A stretch of 64,000 nt of DNA, taken from contig NZ_KI912266.1 in assembly GCF_000235425.2 (NCBI RefSeq), positions 1,874,154 to 1,938,153 on the forward strand. Direction: 5' to 3'. Positions 63,728-64,000 of the stretch are shown piece after piece. Both the position numbers and the translations under genes were made by a program. Source of the DNA: Pseudofrankia saprophytica. GTDB lineage: Bacteria > Actinomycetota > Actinomycetes > Frankiales > Frankiaceae. A model generated the notes under the pieces. It searched no databases, was not told the origin of the DNA, and saw only the letters and a list, made by a program, of their open reading frames with translations. The first letter of the stretch is position 1. Each line of letters begins with the position of its first letter.

Positions 63728-63923
63728 CCGACCCGCCGGCGATCCCTCTCACACGGACCGACGCATCGGCCGCCGGATACCCGAGAACGGTCCCGTCGCA
63801 ATGTCGCAATGTCGCGGTGTCGCAACACCGGTAGGGCGCGATACCGGTACGGGGTTGCGACGGGGAGGACGGGGAGGCAGCGGACGGGGAGGCAGCTACG
63901 GAAGGGCGGGCGTGAGGGCGGGA

Positions 63924-64000
63924 TCAGATACGGGCGACCTTGGCGGCGGCGCGCAGCCGCTGCCGCCACTCCTCGCGCAGCCGTGGGGCGAGGTCGCCGA
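63924..64000 (-). CDS. C-terminal fragment of an unidentified gene
   Basis: Frame ending at TGA 63924-63926 reads DLAPRLREEWRQRLRAAAKV then ARI, a plausible helical protein C-terminus running off the right edge. Too little for a family call. Confidence 0.45.
   Translation of the reverse strand, partial: GDLAPRLREEWRQRLRAAAKVARI

Overview
The window looks like a chromosomal segment from a very GC-rich filamentous actinomycete, most likely a Frankia relative. The inference rests on strong GC bias at third codon positions, many GTG starts, gene pairs coupled by 4-base ATGA/GTGA overlaps, and actinobacterial hallmark genes (WhiB, CarD, SigE-family sigma factor, acVLRF1, DUF4177). Apart from one AT-richer gene near 12.3-12.8 kb, no phage or insertion sequence was recognised.

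Left part (1-14.2 kb): a truncated cyclase/ATPase gene, then a block with the gene order of Mycobacterium tuberculosis Rv3677c-Rv3683: metallo-beta-lactamase hydrolase, RidA protein, DUF4177 protein, two ArsA-like ATPases, a WhiB4-like Fe-S regulator, a PonA2-like penicillin-binding protein with a PASTA domain, and a membrane-anchored metallophosphoesterase. A Nudix gene is added and no Crp gene is seen at the expected edge. Between ponA2 and the phosphoesterase lie a 99-codon unknown, an AT-richer PycTM-like (Pycsar effector family) membrane protein, and tRNA-Pro(CGG).

14.3-32.7 kb: YqeY, a LuxR-type two-component system, an ABC exporter, a PrmC-related methyltransferase, a SigE-family sigma factor with a membrane partner, a ThiXYZ-like uptake operon, and a TetR - acyl-CoA dehydrogenase - amidohydrolase catabolic cluster with matching candidate operators. 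An archaeal-type prolyl-tRNA synthetase follows a region rich in structured repeats.

32.7-46.5 kb: phosphate uptake (PHO-box-like repeats, pstS, two stem-loops, pstC, pstA, pstB) ends in an OmpR-type regulator whose receiver has lost the phosphorylated Asp. Next is a five-gene set resembling E. coli yehQ-yehP-yehL-yehM: a SWIM zinc-finger protein, its apparent continuation beyond an in-frame TAG, a VWA protein, a MoxR-type AAA ATPase and a DUF5682 protein. Array-like GTTCTC repeats precede the ATPase gene. This set is my best candidate for a poorly characterised system.

46.5-64 kb: housekeeping genes mutY, carD, a DUF461-like lipoprotein, radA, disA, ispD-ispF, an F420-type PPOX oxidoreductase, cysS, an FHA/PP2C pair, rlmB, acVLRF1 and the edge of a further gene.

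Two repeat families stand out. One is an element of about 190 bp, in four places, whose hairpin arms change between copies while pairing is kept and the loops keep GCTTCGCT. The other is a short hairpin with a GGCGAAGCC core, found in three operon-internal gaps or gene starts.
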